A stretch of 64,000 nt of DNA from Sphingomonas panacisoli (GTDB lineage Bacteria > Pseudomonadota > Alphaproteobacteria > Sphingomonadales > Sphingomonadaceae), in NCBI RefSeq assembly GCF_007859635.1, contig NZ_CP042306.1, forward strand, positions 3,298,001 through 3,362,000, written 5' to 3'. This document shows, piece after piece, positions 1-8,991 of this stretch (position 1 is its first letter; every line of letters begins with the position of its first letter). The notes beneath the pieces were generated by a model. It did not search any database and was not told where the DNA came from. It was given only the letters and a program-made list of their open reading frames with translations. The position numbers and the translations under genes were made by a program.

Positions 1-393
1 GAGCTCAAGAAAATGGGCCGCGAGATCATCTCGCTCGATCGCATGATCGACACCGTCGCGATGGCGCGTCAGCGGCATCCCGGTGCCAAGCATTCACTCG
101 ACGCATTGTGCACCCGCTACGGCATCGATCGCAGCCATCGCGTGCTCCACGGCGCGCTGCTCGACGCGCAATTGCTGTGCCAGGTCTATGTCGAGCTGAC
201 CGGGGGCCGCCAGATCGGCCTCACGCTCGTCAGTGACGAGGATGTCGTCATCCCGGTGCTCGACGCCGATCCGCGCGCCGCACAGCCGCGGCCGATGCGC
301 ATCTTCGCGCCGAACGAAGACGAGATTGAACGCCACGCGGCGTTCGTCGCCAAGTTGAAGAACCCGCTTTGGGGGGCCGACGCGTCCGGTTGA
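1..393 (+). CDS. dnaQ: DNA polymerase III epsilon subunit (proofreading exonuclease), 3' part
   Basis: This is the C-terminal part of the proofreading 3'-5' exonuclease of DNA polymerase III; the reading frame is open at base 1, so the start lies outside the window. Visible are the helical core (AKHSLDALCTRYGI) and the third exonuclease motif HGALLDAQLL, whose His and Asp complete the DEDDh active site. The Exo I and II motifs are upstream of the window. The last 60 or so residues should form the linker and tail that bind the polymerase alpha subunit. The family identity is clear from the motif spacing. The next gene, hpf, follows after 57 bases. Confidence 0.9.
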   Translation, partial: ELKKMGREIISLDRMIDTVAMARQRHPGAKHSLDALCTRYGIDRSHRVLHGALLDAQLLCQVYVELTGGRQIGLTLVSDEDVVIPVLDADPRAAQPRPMRIFAPNEDEIERHAAFVAKLKNPLWGADASG

Positions 394-450
394 CGCCAAT
401 GCACGGCCGAGCGTAGCAGCGCCGGCCCGGCCAAGAATGGAGAATGATAA

Positions 451-1032
451 ATGGATATCCGTGTCTCGGGACATCAGGTCGAAACCGGTGACGCCCTGCA
501 GGGGCAAGTTCAGGATCGTCTCCAAGGGATTGCGGACAAGTATTTCTCGCGGGCGATTTCGGCGCAGGTGACCTTCGGCAAGGGCGCGCACGATGTCGGC
601 TTTACCTGCGATATCGTGGCGCACGTCATGCGCGGATTAGTGCTGAAGGCCCGCAACGACGGATATGACGCGCCGGGATCGTTCGTCGGCGCGGCCGACA
701 AGATCGAAAAGCAGCTGCGACGCTACATGCGGCGACTCAACGACCGCAAGGGCGCGGACGGCGCCGATGGCGGCGAGGCGAACGGGTACGACAATGCCGG
801 CTACACGCTGTTCCAGGAATCGACCGACGACGAGCCGGCCGATGCGCCGCTGATCATCGCCGAAACACGCGTCGATGTGCCCGATGCCAGCGTGGGCGAC
901 GCGGTCATGATGCTCGATCTGCGGAACACCCAGGCTTTGATGTTCCGCAATTCGGGGACGGGCGCGTACAACATGGTCTATCGCCGCGGCGACGGCACGA
1001 TCGGTTGGGTCGAGCCGCAGCGCGCGGGCTGA
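451..1032 (+). CDS. hpf: Ribosome hibernation promoting factor, long form
   Basis: A 193-residue long-form HPF. Residues 1 to about 100 form the S30AE/YfiA domain (starts MDIRVSGHQVETGDALQGQV), which binds the 30S decoding site in resting cells. Residues of about 130-190 form the C-terminal dimerisation domain (MLDLRNTQALMFRN, then GWVEP at the end), which in long-form proteins brings two 70S ribosomes together as 100S dimers. The start ATG is preceded by GGAGAATGATAA, a good ribosome binding site. The gene is followed closely by ptsN, an arrangement common in proteobacteria next to rpoN; no rpoN is present in this window. Confidence 0.93.
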   Translation: MDIRVSGHQVETGDALQGQVQDRLQGIADKYFSRAISAQVTFGKGAHDVGFTCDIVAHVMRGLVLKARNDGYDAPGSFVGAADKIEKQLRRYMRRLNDRKGADGADGGEANGYDNAGYTLFQESTDDEPADAPLIIAETRVDVPDASVGDAVMMLDLRNTQALMFRNSGTGAYNMVYRRGDGTIGWVEPQRAG

Positions 1033-1046
1033 CGAAGCGGGAAACG

Positions 1047-1514
1047 ATGAACGATCTGTCGGATCTGATCCGTCCCGAAGCGGTGGCCGAGGGGCTGGCG
1101 GTGGTGAGCAAGAAGGCGCTGTTCCAGCAGCTCGGCCAGCTTGCCGCCGCTGCCTATGGTATTGATGCCAAGGCCGCGACCGATGGCCTGGCCGAGCGCG
1201 AGAAGCTCGGCTCGACCGGATTTGGCGGCGGTGTCGCGATCCCGCACGCTCGGCTCGCCGGGATCGATGCGATGTGCGGGGTGGTGGCGACACTCGCCAA
1301 GCCGATCGATGTCGGTGCGGTCGACGAATTGCCGGTCGACCTGGTGGTCGCGCTGTTCTCGCCGCTCGATGCCGGGGCCGATCATCTGAAGGCGCTGGCG
1401 CGCGTATCGCGGGCGCTGCGCGACACGCAATTCGTCGCCAAACTGCGTGGTGCGGGGTCGGCGGATGCGATGTACGTCCTGCTCGCGCGCGACGAGGCCC
1501 GCGATGCCGCCTGA
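1047..1514 (+). CDS. ptsN: PTS IIA-like nitrogen regulatory protein
   Basis: A 155-residue EIIA-Ntr protein of the nitrogen phosphotransferase system (EI-Ntr, NPr, EIIA-Ntr). It has no sugar substrate of its own; it regulates potassium transport, stress and nitrogen responses according to its phosphorylation. The phosphorylated histidine is His67 in the motif VAIPHARL. I chose the ATG at 1047, 14 bases after the hpf stop, because the family begins here (MNDLSDLIRPE); a longer frame starting at 1005 would overlap hpf. The end overlaps the start of the thioesterase gene by 11 bases. Confidence 0.92.
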   Translation: MNDLSDLIRPEAVAEGLAVVSKKALFQQLGQLAAAAYGIDAKAATDGLAEREKLGSTGFGGGVAIPHARLAGIDAMCGVVATLAKPIDVGAVDELPVDLVVALFSPLDAGADHLKALARVSRALRDTQFVAKLRGAGSADAMYVLLARDEARDAA

Positions 1515-1956
1515 GGCGGGCGCGAGCGCCCATTTCCGCGCGCTCGAATCGCTGTATGCGGCAGCACCGATCAACAATATGTTCGATTCGCGGCTCGAGA
1601 TCGTGGAGGCGGGCCTCGCGCGGATCAGCTTCGCGATCGAACCCGGCCACTATCACGCCGGCGGCGCGGCGCACGGTACGAGCTATTTCAAGATGCTCGA
1701 CGATGCCGCTTTCTATGCATGCAACAGCCTGGTCACCGATCGCTTCCTGCTGACCACGGCATTCAACCTGCTGTTCACGCGTCCGCTCAAGGCCGGCCCG
1801 GTGGTAGCGGAAGGCCGCTGGATCAGCGGCCAGAGACGCGTGTTCGTCGGTGAGGCGCGGTTGATCGATGCCGATGGTGATGAGGCGGCGCGCGGGACGG
1901 GCACGTTCATGCGATCGTCGATCGCGCTCGCCGGGTTGCCGGGATATTCGGACTGA
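1504..1956 (+). CDS. PaaI-like hotdog-fold thioesterase
   Basis: A 150-residue protein with the hotdog thioesterase layout: a conserved N-terminal strand, then GHYHAGGAAHGTSYFKMLDDAAFYACNS, in which the H-G and D-A positions form the usual acyl-CoA active site of PaaI-type enzymes, and the late VAEGRWI and FVGEARLID strands. The likely role is hydrolysis of an acyl- or aryl-CoA; the substrate cannot be told from the sequence. The ATG at 1504 overlaps the 3' end of ptsN, which suggests translational coupling. A frame starting at 1447 exists but its extra residues do not look like the family. Confidence 0.8.
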   Translation: MPPEAGASAHFRALESLYAAAPINNMFDSRLEIVEAGLARISFAIEPGHYHAGGAAHGTSYFKMLDDAAFYACNSLVTDRFLLTTAFNLLFTRPLKAGPVVAEGRWISGQRRVFVGEARLIDADGDEAARGTGTFMRSSIALAGLPGYSD

Positions 1957-1982
1957 GCGCGCGGCTCGCCAGCGGCGCGCTG

Positions 1983-2288
1983 GTGAATGCGCTGGTGCGG
2001 CGCGCCAATGCTGAGGGCGGGTTCGCGACGGTGCTCGCGAAGGGCGACGCGACCGCCGGGGCCATCCTGATCGTCGCGCAGGAACGTGGTAAAGATCCGC
2101 GGCTTTTGGAGCGCGGAATCGGCCCCGACGGGCGCACCGCGCTCATCTCCGCTGGCCCGGCGGGCGAGTCGCAGGCGGTCACCGACTACTGGATACGGCG
2201 TCGCCGCAGCGATCCCGATCTATGGGTAGTAGAGGTAGATATCGCAGCGGCAGAACGATTCGTCGCTGAAACGATCTTAACGGATTGA
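1983..2288 (+). CDS. DUF1491 family protein
   Basis: A short cytoplasmic protein of the DUF1491 family, found almost only in alphaproteobacteria and of unknown function. Typical features are RRANAEGGFATVLAKGD, then AGAILIVAQERG and a C-terminal DPDLWVVEVD. The first usual start codon is GTG at 1983 (101 residues). However, the upstream codons from 1953 (LSARLASGALV) resemble the conserved family N terminus. The true start may therefore lie further up, possibly a CTG at 1953-1955 inside a CTGA overlap with the stop of the thioesterase gene. Confidence 0.78.
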   Translation: MNALVRRANAEGGFATVLAKGDATAGAILIVAQERGKDPRLLERGIGPDGRTALISAGPAGESQAVTDYWIRRRRSDPDLWVVEVDIAAAERFVAETILTD

Positions 2289-2449
2289 CTTGCTGCACTG
2301 CACAATCCACAGCAGGATCACTGTAATTCGCGTTGTGTCGTGATGGGGTGCGATCCCGAACGATTACGCAGTCGGGGGGTAGTCCGGCTCGGTCCTTGAA
2401 AAAACAATAAGACCGTGTCCGCGCACCAACCGCACTTAAGTCAGTTTGA

Positions 2450-3115
2450 ATGCGTTTCGTCTCTCGCGCCACGGGTCCCGTGGCGATTGCCATTACCCTG
2501 TTCGCGCTGCTCGGAATGAGCAGCCCCAGTAAAGCCTGGGACTTGACCCGCATGCCCGTCGCGGCCGCGGTCACCGTCATTCCCGCCCTGGAAAACCTTT
2601 CGGATACCGTTCCGGTTCCCACACCGACATTGAAGTCGGCGACCGATACGACCCCGGACGAAGTTTCGATCGCGACGGCACCTGCGCCTGCACCGGGTCT
2701 CGCCTTCGCCAGCCTCGCTGCCGCCGTCGCGGCGCAGGATATGGGTGGTGCGATGAACGACGAGCTCGAATGCCTGGCCGACGCCGTCTATTTCGAATCG
2801 AAGGGCGAGCCGCTGAACGGCCAGCTCGCGGTCGCCGAAGTCATCATCAACCGCACCACGTCGGGCCGGTTCCCGAGCTCGATCTGCTCGGTGGTGAAGC
2901 AGCCGGGGCAATTCTCGTTCGTCCGCGGCGGCCGGATTCCCGACGCGCCGTCGGGCCAGCAATATCGCACGGCGACCGCCATCGCGAAGATCGCGCTGGC
3001 CGATGCCTGGGACAGCCCGGCGCCCAAGGCGCTCTACTTCCACGCGCGGCGCGTTTCGCCCGGCTGGAACCGCGCACGCGTCGCGTCGATCGGGAATCAC
3101 ATCTTCTTCCGCTGA
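2450..3115 (+). CDS. SleB-type cell wall hydrolase, exported
   Basis: A 221-residue protein with an N-terminal signal sequence (residues 1 to about 29), a Pro/Thr-rich linker (about 50-85) and a C-terminal Hydrolase_2 (SleB-like) domain from residue 105. The proposed catalytic glutamate is Glu116 in DAVYFESKGEP, followed by AVAEVIINR, and the domain ends in the usual W-N-R-A-R...GNHIFF pattern. It should cleave peptidoglycan in the periplasm. The gene stands alone, with 161 bases of upstream non-coding DNA in which no clear promoter can be picked out by eye. The family's exact bond specificity varies and is not settled by the sequence. Confidence 0.85.
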   Translation: MRFVSRATGPVAIAITLFALLGMSSPSKAWDLTRMPVAAAVTVIPALENLSDTVPVPTPTLKSATDTTPDEVSIATAPAPAPGLAFASLAAAVAAQDMGGAMNDELECLADAVYFESKGEPLNGQLAVAEVIINRTTSGRFPSSICSVVKQPGQFSFVRGGRIPDAPSGQQYRTATAIAKIALADAWDSPAPKALYFHARRVSPGWNRARVASIGNHIFFR

Positions 3116-3130
3116 TCGCGGGGTTGCAGT

Positions 3131-3145
3131 GTTCGCCTAATGTTC
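3131..3145 (+). promoter_or_regulatory. LexA (SOS) box upstream of mmcB
   Basis: The sequence GTTC-GCCTAAT-GTTC exactly matches the direct-repeat LexA operator of alphaproteobacteria (GTTC-N7-GTTC). It ends 12 bases before the mmcB start codon, so LexA bound here would block the start region itself. Confidence 0.85.
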
Positions 3146-3157
3146 TAGAACGGGGAG

Positions 3158-3658
3158 ATGCTCGATGCGTCCCCCCGTTGTCCGCCGATCGGCGACGAGG
3201 CGCTGTGCGCGGCGGATGTCGCGCGCGGGGTGATTCGCATGCTCGCGCGGCACGACCTAGCGGCGATGACCGAAGTGGCGCTCGACGGCGGGCGCCGTGC
3301 GGACATCATGGCGATCGACGCGCGCGGCCAGATCGTCATCGTCGAAATCAAGGTGTCGCGCGCCGATCTGCTCGGCGACGGCAAGTGGTTCGACTATCTC
3401 GACCATTGCGACCGCTTCTTCTGGGCGGTGCCTGCGGGGTTCGATCATGGGCCGTTGCACGGTGAGGCGTTCCTGCCCGAGCGATCCGGGGTGATCGTGG
3501 CCGATCGCTACGACGCGGCGATCCTGCGGGAGGCTGCGACGCATCCGTTGAGCGCGGCGGGGCGCAAGAAGTGCACGCTGGCGTTTGCGCGTCGGGCTGC
3601 GCGGCGCGCGAGCGGGCTCGCCGATCCGGAATTGGGGTTCCTGTTGCAGGCCTCCTAG
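3158..3658 (+). CDS. mmcB: MmcB family DNA repair protein
   Basis: A 166-residue protein of the MmcB family. The core reads [44 protein letters not shown] and [14 protein letters not shown], an arrangement like restriction-endonuclease folds (Asp in RADI, then E-x-K in VEIKVS). In Caulobacter, mmcB is SOS-induced and protects against mitomycin C. Here a perfect LexA box lies just upstream, which supports the same role. The stop codon TAG overlaps the stop of convergent purH in a shared CTAG, leaving no room for a terminator between them. Confidence 0.87.
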   Translation: MLDASPRCPPIGDEALCAADVARGVIRMLARHDLAAMTEVALDGGRRADIMAIDARGQIVIVEIKVSRADLLGDGKWFDYLDHCDRFFWAVPAGFDHGPLHGEAFLPERSGVIVADRYDAAILREAATHPLSAAGRKKCTLAFARRAARRASGLADPELGFLLQAS

Positions 3659-5235
3659 TGCCTGAAATGCCGTATGCCGGTGAAGATCATCGCCAAACCG
3701 GCCTCATCGGCCGCGGCGATCACCTCGTCATCACGGATCGAGCCACCTGGCTGAATCACTGCCGTCGCGCCCGCCTCGACCGCCGCAAGCAGGCCATCGG
3801 CGAACGGAAAGAACGCGTCCGATGCTACCGCCGAGCCGATCGTATGCGGTTCGGCCCAGCCGGCTTTGTCGGCGGCGTCCTTCGCTTTCCATGCCGCGAT
3901 CCGTGCGCTTTCCAGCCGGTTCATCTGGCCCGCACCGACGCCGGCGGTGGTGCCGTGCTTGGCGTAGACGATCGCGTTCGATTTGACGTGCTTGGCGACG
4001 GTCCAGGCGAAGCGGCAATCGGCGAATTCCTGTGGAGTCGGTTGGCGCTTGGTGACGACGCGCAACGCGTCCTCGTCGATCGCGCCATTGTCGCGACTCT
4101 GGACCAGCCACCCGCCGGTGATCGACTTCGCCGCGAGCCCAGGGCGACGCGGATCCGGTAGGTCGCCGGTCAGCAGCAGCCGAAGGTTCTTCTTGGCCGC
4201 AAACAACGCGACCGCATCGGCATTGGCATCCGGCGCGACGACGACTTCGGTGAAGATGCCAGTGATTGCCTGCGCCGTTGCCGCATCGAGCGGGCGATTG
4301 ACTGCGATGATCCCGCCGAACGCCGACACGGTGTCGCACGCGAACGCCGCTTCATACGCTTCTGCCAACGTGGCGGCGGTGGCGACGCCGCACGGATTGG
4401 CGTGCTTGACGATGACGCAGGTCGGGTCGGCGTCGCGGAATTCGGCGATCAGCTCGAGCGCAGCATCGGCGTCGTTGAGGTTGTTGTAGCTCAGCGCCTT
4501 GCCCTGCACCTGCCGCGCCTGGCCGATACCGCGTGCTGCCGGGCCAGTGGCGGCGTAGAAAGCCGCCGCCTGGTGCGGGTTCTCGCCGTAGCGCAGTTCC
4601 TCGCCCGAGCGCGTGAGCACCAGCGGCAGCGTCTGCGGAAAGCGCTCGCCTTGGTCGGCGAAGGCGAACCAGCTGGCGATCATCGAATCGTAGGTTGCGG
4701 TCGCCGCGAACGCTTTGGCCGCGAGCTTCCTGCGCTCGTCGAGTGTCGTCTCGCCGCGCGCGATCATCGCATAGTCGGCGGGATCGGTGACGATCGCGAC
4801 GAAGGCGTGGTTCTTCGCCGCGGATCGGACCATCGATGGGCCGCCGATATCGATATTCTCGATGATCTCGTCGCGTTCGGCGCCCTTCGCGACGGTCTGG
4901 GCGAAGGGATAGAGGTTCACGACGACCAGATCGATCGCGCCAATGCCGTGTTCGTCCATCGCGGCGACATGCTCGGGATCGTCGCGCACCGCGAGCAGGC
5001 CGCCATGCACCATCGGGTGGAGCGTCTTGACTCGCCCGTCCATCATCTCCGGAAAGCCCGTCAGATCGGACACGTCGCGCACCGCGAGGCCCGCATCGCG
5101 CAACGCGGTCGCGGAGCCGCCGGTCGAGACCAGCTCGACGCCCTGCGCCGCCAGCGCTTTCGCCAGATCGACGATCCCGGTCTTGTCGGACACAGACAAC
5201 AAGGCGCGCCTGATCGGGACGATATCGGTCGGCAT
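3655..5235 (-). CDS. purH: Bifunctional AICAR formyltransferase / IMP cyclohydrolase
   Basis: A 526-residue enzyme catalysing the last two steps of de novo purine synthesis: formylation of AICAR with 10-formyl-THF, and ring closure to IMP. Residues 1 to about 200 are the MGS-like cyclohydrolase domain ([43 protein letters not shown]). The rest is the formyltransferase domain with the conserved KHANPCGVA motif and the closing [15 protein letters not shown]. The ATG at 5235 was chosen because the family starts there; the frame stays open upstream without resemblance. It is the last gene of a run rsmB-rpe-heparinase-purH. Confidence 0.96.
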   Translation of the reverse strand: MPTDIVPIRRALLSVSDKTGIVDLAKALAAQGVELVSTGGSATALRDAGLAVRDVSDLTGFPEMMDGRVKTLHPMVHGGLLAVRDDPEHVAAMDEHGIGAIDLVVVNLYPFAQTVAKGAERDEIIENIDIGGPSMVRSAAKNHAFVAIVTDPADYAMIARGETTLDERRKLAAKAFAATATYDSMIASWFAFADQGERFPQTLPLVLTRSGEELRYGENPHQAAAFYAATGPAARGIGQARQVQGKALSYNNLNDADAALELIAEFRDADPTCVIVKHANPCGVATAATLAEAYEAAFACDTVSAFGGIIAVNRPLDAATAQAITGIFTEVVVAPDANADAVALFAAKKNLRLLLTGDLPDPRRPGLAAKSITGGWLVQSRDNGAIDEDALRVVTKRQPTPQEFADCRFAWTVAKHVKSNAIVYAKHGTTAGVGAGQMNRLESARIAAWKAKDAADKAGWAEPHTIGSAVASDAFFPFADGLLAAVEAGATAVIQPGGSIRDDEVIAAADEAGLAMIFTGIRHFRH

Positions 5236-5279
5236 GCTGCGGCTCCTGCGGGGGCGGTGAATCGCGCCCCCATGGCGGT

Positions 5280-7007
5280 TCACGTCGCGCGCTTCAAGGC
5301 CCAGCCGATGCTTTCGCCGCCCGCCGTCGCATCGCCCAGGATGACAAGTTGCTGGGTCGAGACCGGGCGCCCGTCGGGATCGATCCACAGACTCTCCTCG
5401 ATCGTCAGCCGACCGCCGCGGCAGCGGAATTGCCACAGCCTTCCCGAGGGCAACCGGAGAAGTGCCGCCATGCCGTCAGTCGTCGGCGCGGCCTCGACAC
5501 CCGGGCCGAGATGGAAGCGGATCGCGTAGTTGCTCGCGGCGTTCTTGCGCCGTCGCCCGGCCGGCAACAGCATGTCGTCGCCGCGCAGTTCGCGCCCATC
5601 GGCGGCGAGCAGCAACTGGCGACGGTGGAGGAACCCAAAGCGGCGGGCATAACCGTCGTGACTGGCCTCGATCCGGCTGCCCCCGGCCGATTCCTGGCGC
5701 GCCTGTTCGACCTCGGCGACGCCGCGGCCCAGCGTGCCGTCGGGATGGATCGCGGTCGAGTTGCTGTCGCCGACCACCAGCGTCGAATGCGCCGCGGTCG
5801 TGCGCAGGCCATCGGCGAGCGTCTGCGGGATCTGCGCGATCGCCGCGCGAGCCCCGCCGCAATTGACGACGAGCCGCTCGGCACCGTCGGACATCTCGAA
5901 CGCTAGCGTCGACGCGCAACCGCCCGCGGTCAGCCGCGCGATCGGCGGCGGGGCGGCGTCCATGATTACCACGGCCTCGCCCTGCGACAAACGCTGATAG
6001 CCCCAATCGCGCGCCTGGCGCAGCGGCCGCGCGCGCACGCCGGTGGCAGCGATCACCTCGTCGATCCGCTCCGCGCGCACCGGTCCCCCCGCCCTGCCAG
6101 CTCGACAGGCCATGGTCGGCGTGACAGACGCCCTGCAGCGCCGGGACCATGCGCCCGAGCGCCGCCGATACCGCCGCGGGCGGGGCCAGCCGCCGCGTCA
6201 CATAGACCTCGCGCAGCATTGTCAGCAGCATGATGATATCGAGCTGAATCAGCGGCGCGCGCGCCGTGACCCCGCCATCTTCGTGCACTGCTTGCTCGAT
6301 CGCGCGCGCCAGTCCTTCCTCGCCGATCTGACGCCGCGTGTCGCCGCCGGGGATCAGCAGCCCCGCGGTGATCACCCCACACCATGCGGCGATGCGCGGT
6401 AGCCCGGCCGGCGCCTTGTCTGCGACGCGATCGAGATGCCGCGCGCGCGCGCGAGCGTATTGAGCACCAGGCTGCGATAGATCAGGTCGGCGGAGGACAG
6501 GATCAGCGGTGCATGCGCGGTCCAATGCAGGATGCGGCGGCCCCACATCTCCGCGTTCCATGCCGGCTCGCTCACCTTTTCGCTGTGGATGCTGAGCCAG
6601 GCGCGCATCAATGCTTCGGCGGGCGGCACGCCGACCGCGCGCGGCGCGGCGGTGGCGAGATCGCGCAGCCAGGCGAAGCTGTGGACATAGTCCCCGAACG
6701 CCGGCGACCAGCTCGGCTTGGCGAAGTCGAGATCGTCGAACGCGACGCTCTCGCCGCGGAACGTCATCCGGGCTTCGAGCAGCGCATTGCCGCGCCGGGG
6801 ATCGCCAACAAACGGGTCGTCCGGCACTGCGATCAGCTTGAGCGGGTGACGGCCGCGCAGGCGAAACGCGTGAAGCGGGGTACGCCAGGCCAGGCGACGG
6901 AACCGTTCGGACACGCGCTCGGCCAGCGACAGGCCGCCGCTGCCGCCGTGGCGGATCAGCCTTTTGCCTTCGTCGATACCGTCCTGGGGCGTGTCCTCGT
7001 CGCTCAC
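5280..7007 (-). pseudogene. Heparinase II/III family protein, broken by two compensating frameshifts
   Basis: The translated pieces together form one protein of about 575 residues. The N part (from GTG at 7007) runs MSDEDTPQDG to SLVLNTLAR. The middle (LDRVADKAPAG, DGGVTARAPLIQLDII, HADHGLSSWQGG) and the C part (PVRAERIDEVIAATG, GYQRLSQGEAVVIMDA, LVVNCGGARA) carry the heparinase II/III alpha/alpha and beta-sandwich domains. The first and last parts are in the same frame and the middle is not. The shifts fall in a (CG)7 run at 6440-6453 and a C6 run at 6085-6090; without repair the first frame ends at 6372. The GTG start overlaps the rpe stop (GTGA). It could be a genuine pseudogene, a variable locus, or two read errors. 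Confidence 0.75.
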
Positions 7008-7666
7008 CCGCCCCTCAATGCAGCGATGTTGGCGGCGTAGGCGTCGGGTCCGCCCTTGAACGTCGCGGTACCGGCGACGAGCGCGTCGGCGCCGGCGGCG
7101 ATCGCACGCGGCGCGGTGACGCGGTCGATCCCGCCATCGACCTCGAGATCGACGGTCAGGCCCTGTTTGTCGATCATCGTCCGGACGCTCTCGATCTTGC
7201 GCAGCGCCGATTCGATGAAGCTTTGCCCGCCGAACCCTGGATTGACGCTCATGATCAGGACGAGATCGACTTCCTCGAGCAGGTAATCGAGTGCCTTGGC
7301 GGGGGTTTGCGGGGTCAGCACGACACCGGCGCGCTTGCCGAGCGATCGGATGTGGCGAAGACTGCGGTGCGTATGCGGCCCGGCCTCGACATGGATCGAG
7401 ATCGTGTCGGCGCCCGCTTCGGCGAACTGATCGAGATACGGATCGACCGGCGCGATCATCAGATGGACGTCGAGCGGCTTGGCGGTGTGCGGGCGAATTG
7501 CCTTCACCACTTGCGGCCCGATGGTGATGTTGGGGACGAAATGGCCGTCCATCACATCGACGTGAATCCAGTCGGCCCCGGCCAGGTCGATCGCGCGGAC
7601 TTCCTCGCCCAATTTGGCGAAATCGGCGCTGAGGATCGACGGCGCGATGCGGACGGGTTGCTGCAT
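7004..7666 (-). CDS. rpe: Ribulose-phosphate 3-epimerase
   Basis: A 220-residue TIM-barrel enzyme interconverting ribulose 5-phosphate and xylulose 5-phosphate in the pentose phosphate pathway. Signature stretches are IAPSILSADFAKLG, WIHVDVMDGHFVPNITIG, LDVHLMI, MSVNPGFGGQSFI and LEVDGGID, which supply the metal-binding His/Asp residues and the phosphate loop. The ATG at 7666 is the family start. Only 10 bases separate it from the rsmB stop, and its own stop overlaps the start of the heparinase gene by four bases, so the run is probably one operon. Confidence 0.96.
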   Translation of the reverse strand: MQQPVRIAPSILSADFAKLGEEVRAIDLAGADWIHVDVMDGHFVPNITIGPQVVKAIRPHTAKPLDVHLMIAPVDPYLDQFAEAGADTISIHVEAGPHTHRSLRHIRSLGKRAGVVLTPQTPAKALDYLLEEVDLVLIMSVNPGFGGQSFIESALRKIESVRTMIDKQGLTVDLEVDGGIDRVTAPRAIAAGADALVAGTATFKGGPDAYAANIAALRGG

Positions 7667-7676
7667 GGGAGGCGCT

Positions 7677-8927
7677 CTATCCGGCGCGCACGAATCGGGC
7701 AATGAAGAAGCCGTCGCAGCCGCCCTGTTCTTCCAGCGCGCCGGGCAGGATGCGGACCCATCCTTCGGAAGCGGGGGCGATGCCGGGGGGGAGCTCGTCC
7801 TGCCGCACCGGATCGATCGCGAAATCGCGGTTGGCCGACAGGAAGGCGGCGACCTGTTCCTCGCCCTCGGCGCGCTCGAGCGAGCACGTCGCATAGACCA
7901 TCCGCCCGCCCTTCTTCAGCCAGCCCGCCGCATGCGCGAGCAAGTGACGCTGGAGGTCCGCCATCTGCTCGATCAGCGCGGGATGGACACGGTGGATTAC
8001 GTCGGGGTGGCGGCGGAAGATGCCGGTCGCACTGCACGGCGCGTCGATCAGGACGGCATCCACCGGCGCGGCCGGGCGCCAGCTGGTCGCGTCGCCCACG
8101 ACGGTGTCGGCCGACAGGCCGGTGCGCTCCAGATTGGCATGAAGTCGCGCAAGACGACTTTCGACCAGGTCGATCGCGGTGACGGCCCAGCCCGCCGCGG
8201 CGAGCTGCATCGTCTTGCCGCCGGGCGCGGCGCAGGCATCGACCGCGTTGCCCTCGCCCGGGCCGAGCAACCGCGCCGGGATCGACGCGGCGATATCCTG
8301 TACCCACCACGCGCCTTCGTCGTAGCCGGGCAGATCGGGGATCGCGGTCCCGCGCGGCAGGCGGCGGTGACCGGCGAGCAATTCGAGTCCTTCCGGCCCG
8401 TCTTCGCCCTTCAGCGTCAAATCGAGCGGCGGCGGCGTCGCCATTGCGCGCGCGGCGGCCGCGACCACATCGTCGCCCCATTGCGCGGCCCAACGTTCGG
8501 CAGTCGCGGCGGGAAGCGCAGGCGGGTCGGGCAAGGTCACGCCACGCCGGCTGAGCGTGCCGAATACGCCATGGACCAGCTTGCGTGGGCCGCCATCGAC
8601 GAGCGGCAGCACGGTGGCGATCGCGGCATGGCCGGGCGTGCCGAGCGCGAGCATCTGCGCGAGCGCGATGCGCAAAGCGAACCGCGCCTTGGCGTCGTCG
8701 GGCAAGGCGCGCTGCGTCGCCGAATTGATCAGCGCGTCGAGATCGGGCAAATGGCGCAGCACTTCGGCCGCGATCGCGCGAGCCAGTGCGCGATCGTTGT
8801 CGGCGCGAATGCTGGCGAGCGTGCGGCCGGAGGCTTGCTCGATCGTCTCGCCCCGCCGCAGCACGGCGTCGAGCAGGCGTAATGCGGCCTGACGCGCGGG
8901 TACGCCGGGAGGAAGCGGCTGGTTCAT
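7677..8927 (-). CDS. rsmB: 16S rRNA (cytosine-C5) methyltransferase, RsmB/Sun family
   Basis: A 416-residue enzyme: an N-terminal NusB-like RNA-binding domain (residues about 1-140, ARQAALRLLDAVLRRGETIEQA) and a C-terminal class I methyltransferase. The SAM site is DACAAPGGKTMQLA. The two catalytic cysteines of RNA m5C methyltransferases are in IDAPCSATGIFRRHPD and YATCSLERAEGEEQ. RsmB methylates C967 of 16S rRNA. The start ATG at 8927 is chosen on family length. Being close to rpe and in the same direction is usual in alphaproteobacteria. Confidence 0.92.
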   Translation of the reverse strand: MNQPLPPGVPARQAALRLLDAVLRRGETIEQASGRTLASIRADNDRALARAIAAEVLRHLPDLDALINSATQRALPDDAKARFALRIALAQMLALGTPGHAAIATVLPLVDGGPRKLVHGVFGTLSRRGVTLPDPPALPAATAERWAAQWGDDVVAAAARAMATPPPLDLTLKGEDGPEGLELLAGHRRLPRGTAIPDLPGYDEGAWWVQDIAASIPARLLGPGEGNAVDACAAPGGKTMQLAAAGWAVTAIDLVESRLARLHANLERTGLSADTVVGDATSWRPAAPVDAVLIDAPCSATGIFRRHPDVIHRVHPALIEQMADLQRHLLAHAAGWLKKGGRMVYATCSLERAEGEEQVAAFLSANRDFAIDPVRQDELPPGIAPASEGWVRILPGALEEQGGCDGFFIARFVRAG

Positions 8928-8991
8928 GCTTGAAGACCGGTCATCACCGGCCCATGTGGCGAATGCCGCCGCGCTCCGCAATGAGATCGAC

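Noticed and set aside
3655..3658. The thought that CTAG overlaps might be recombination or restriction sites.
   Set aside because: Each is fully explained by two stop codons; no longer shared flanking sequence is seen.
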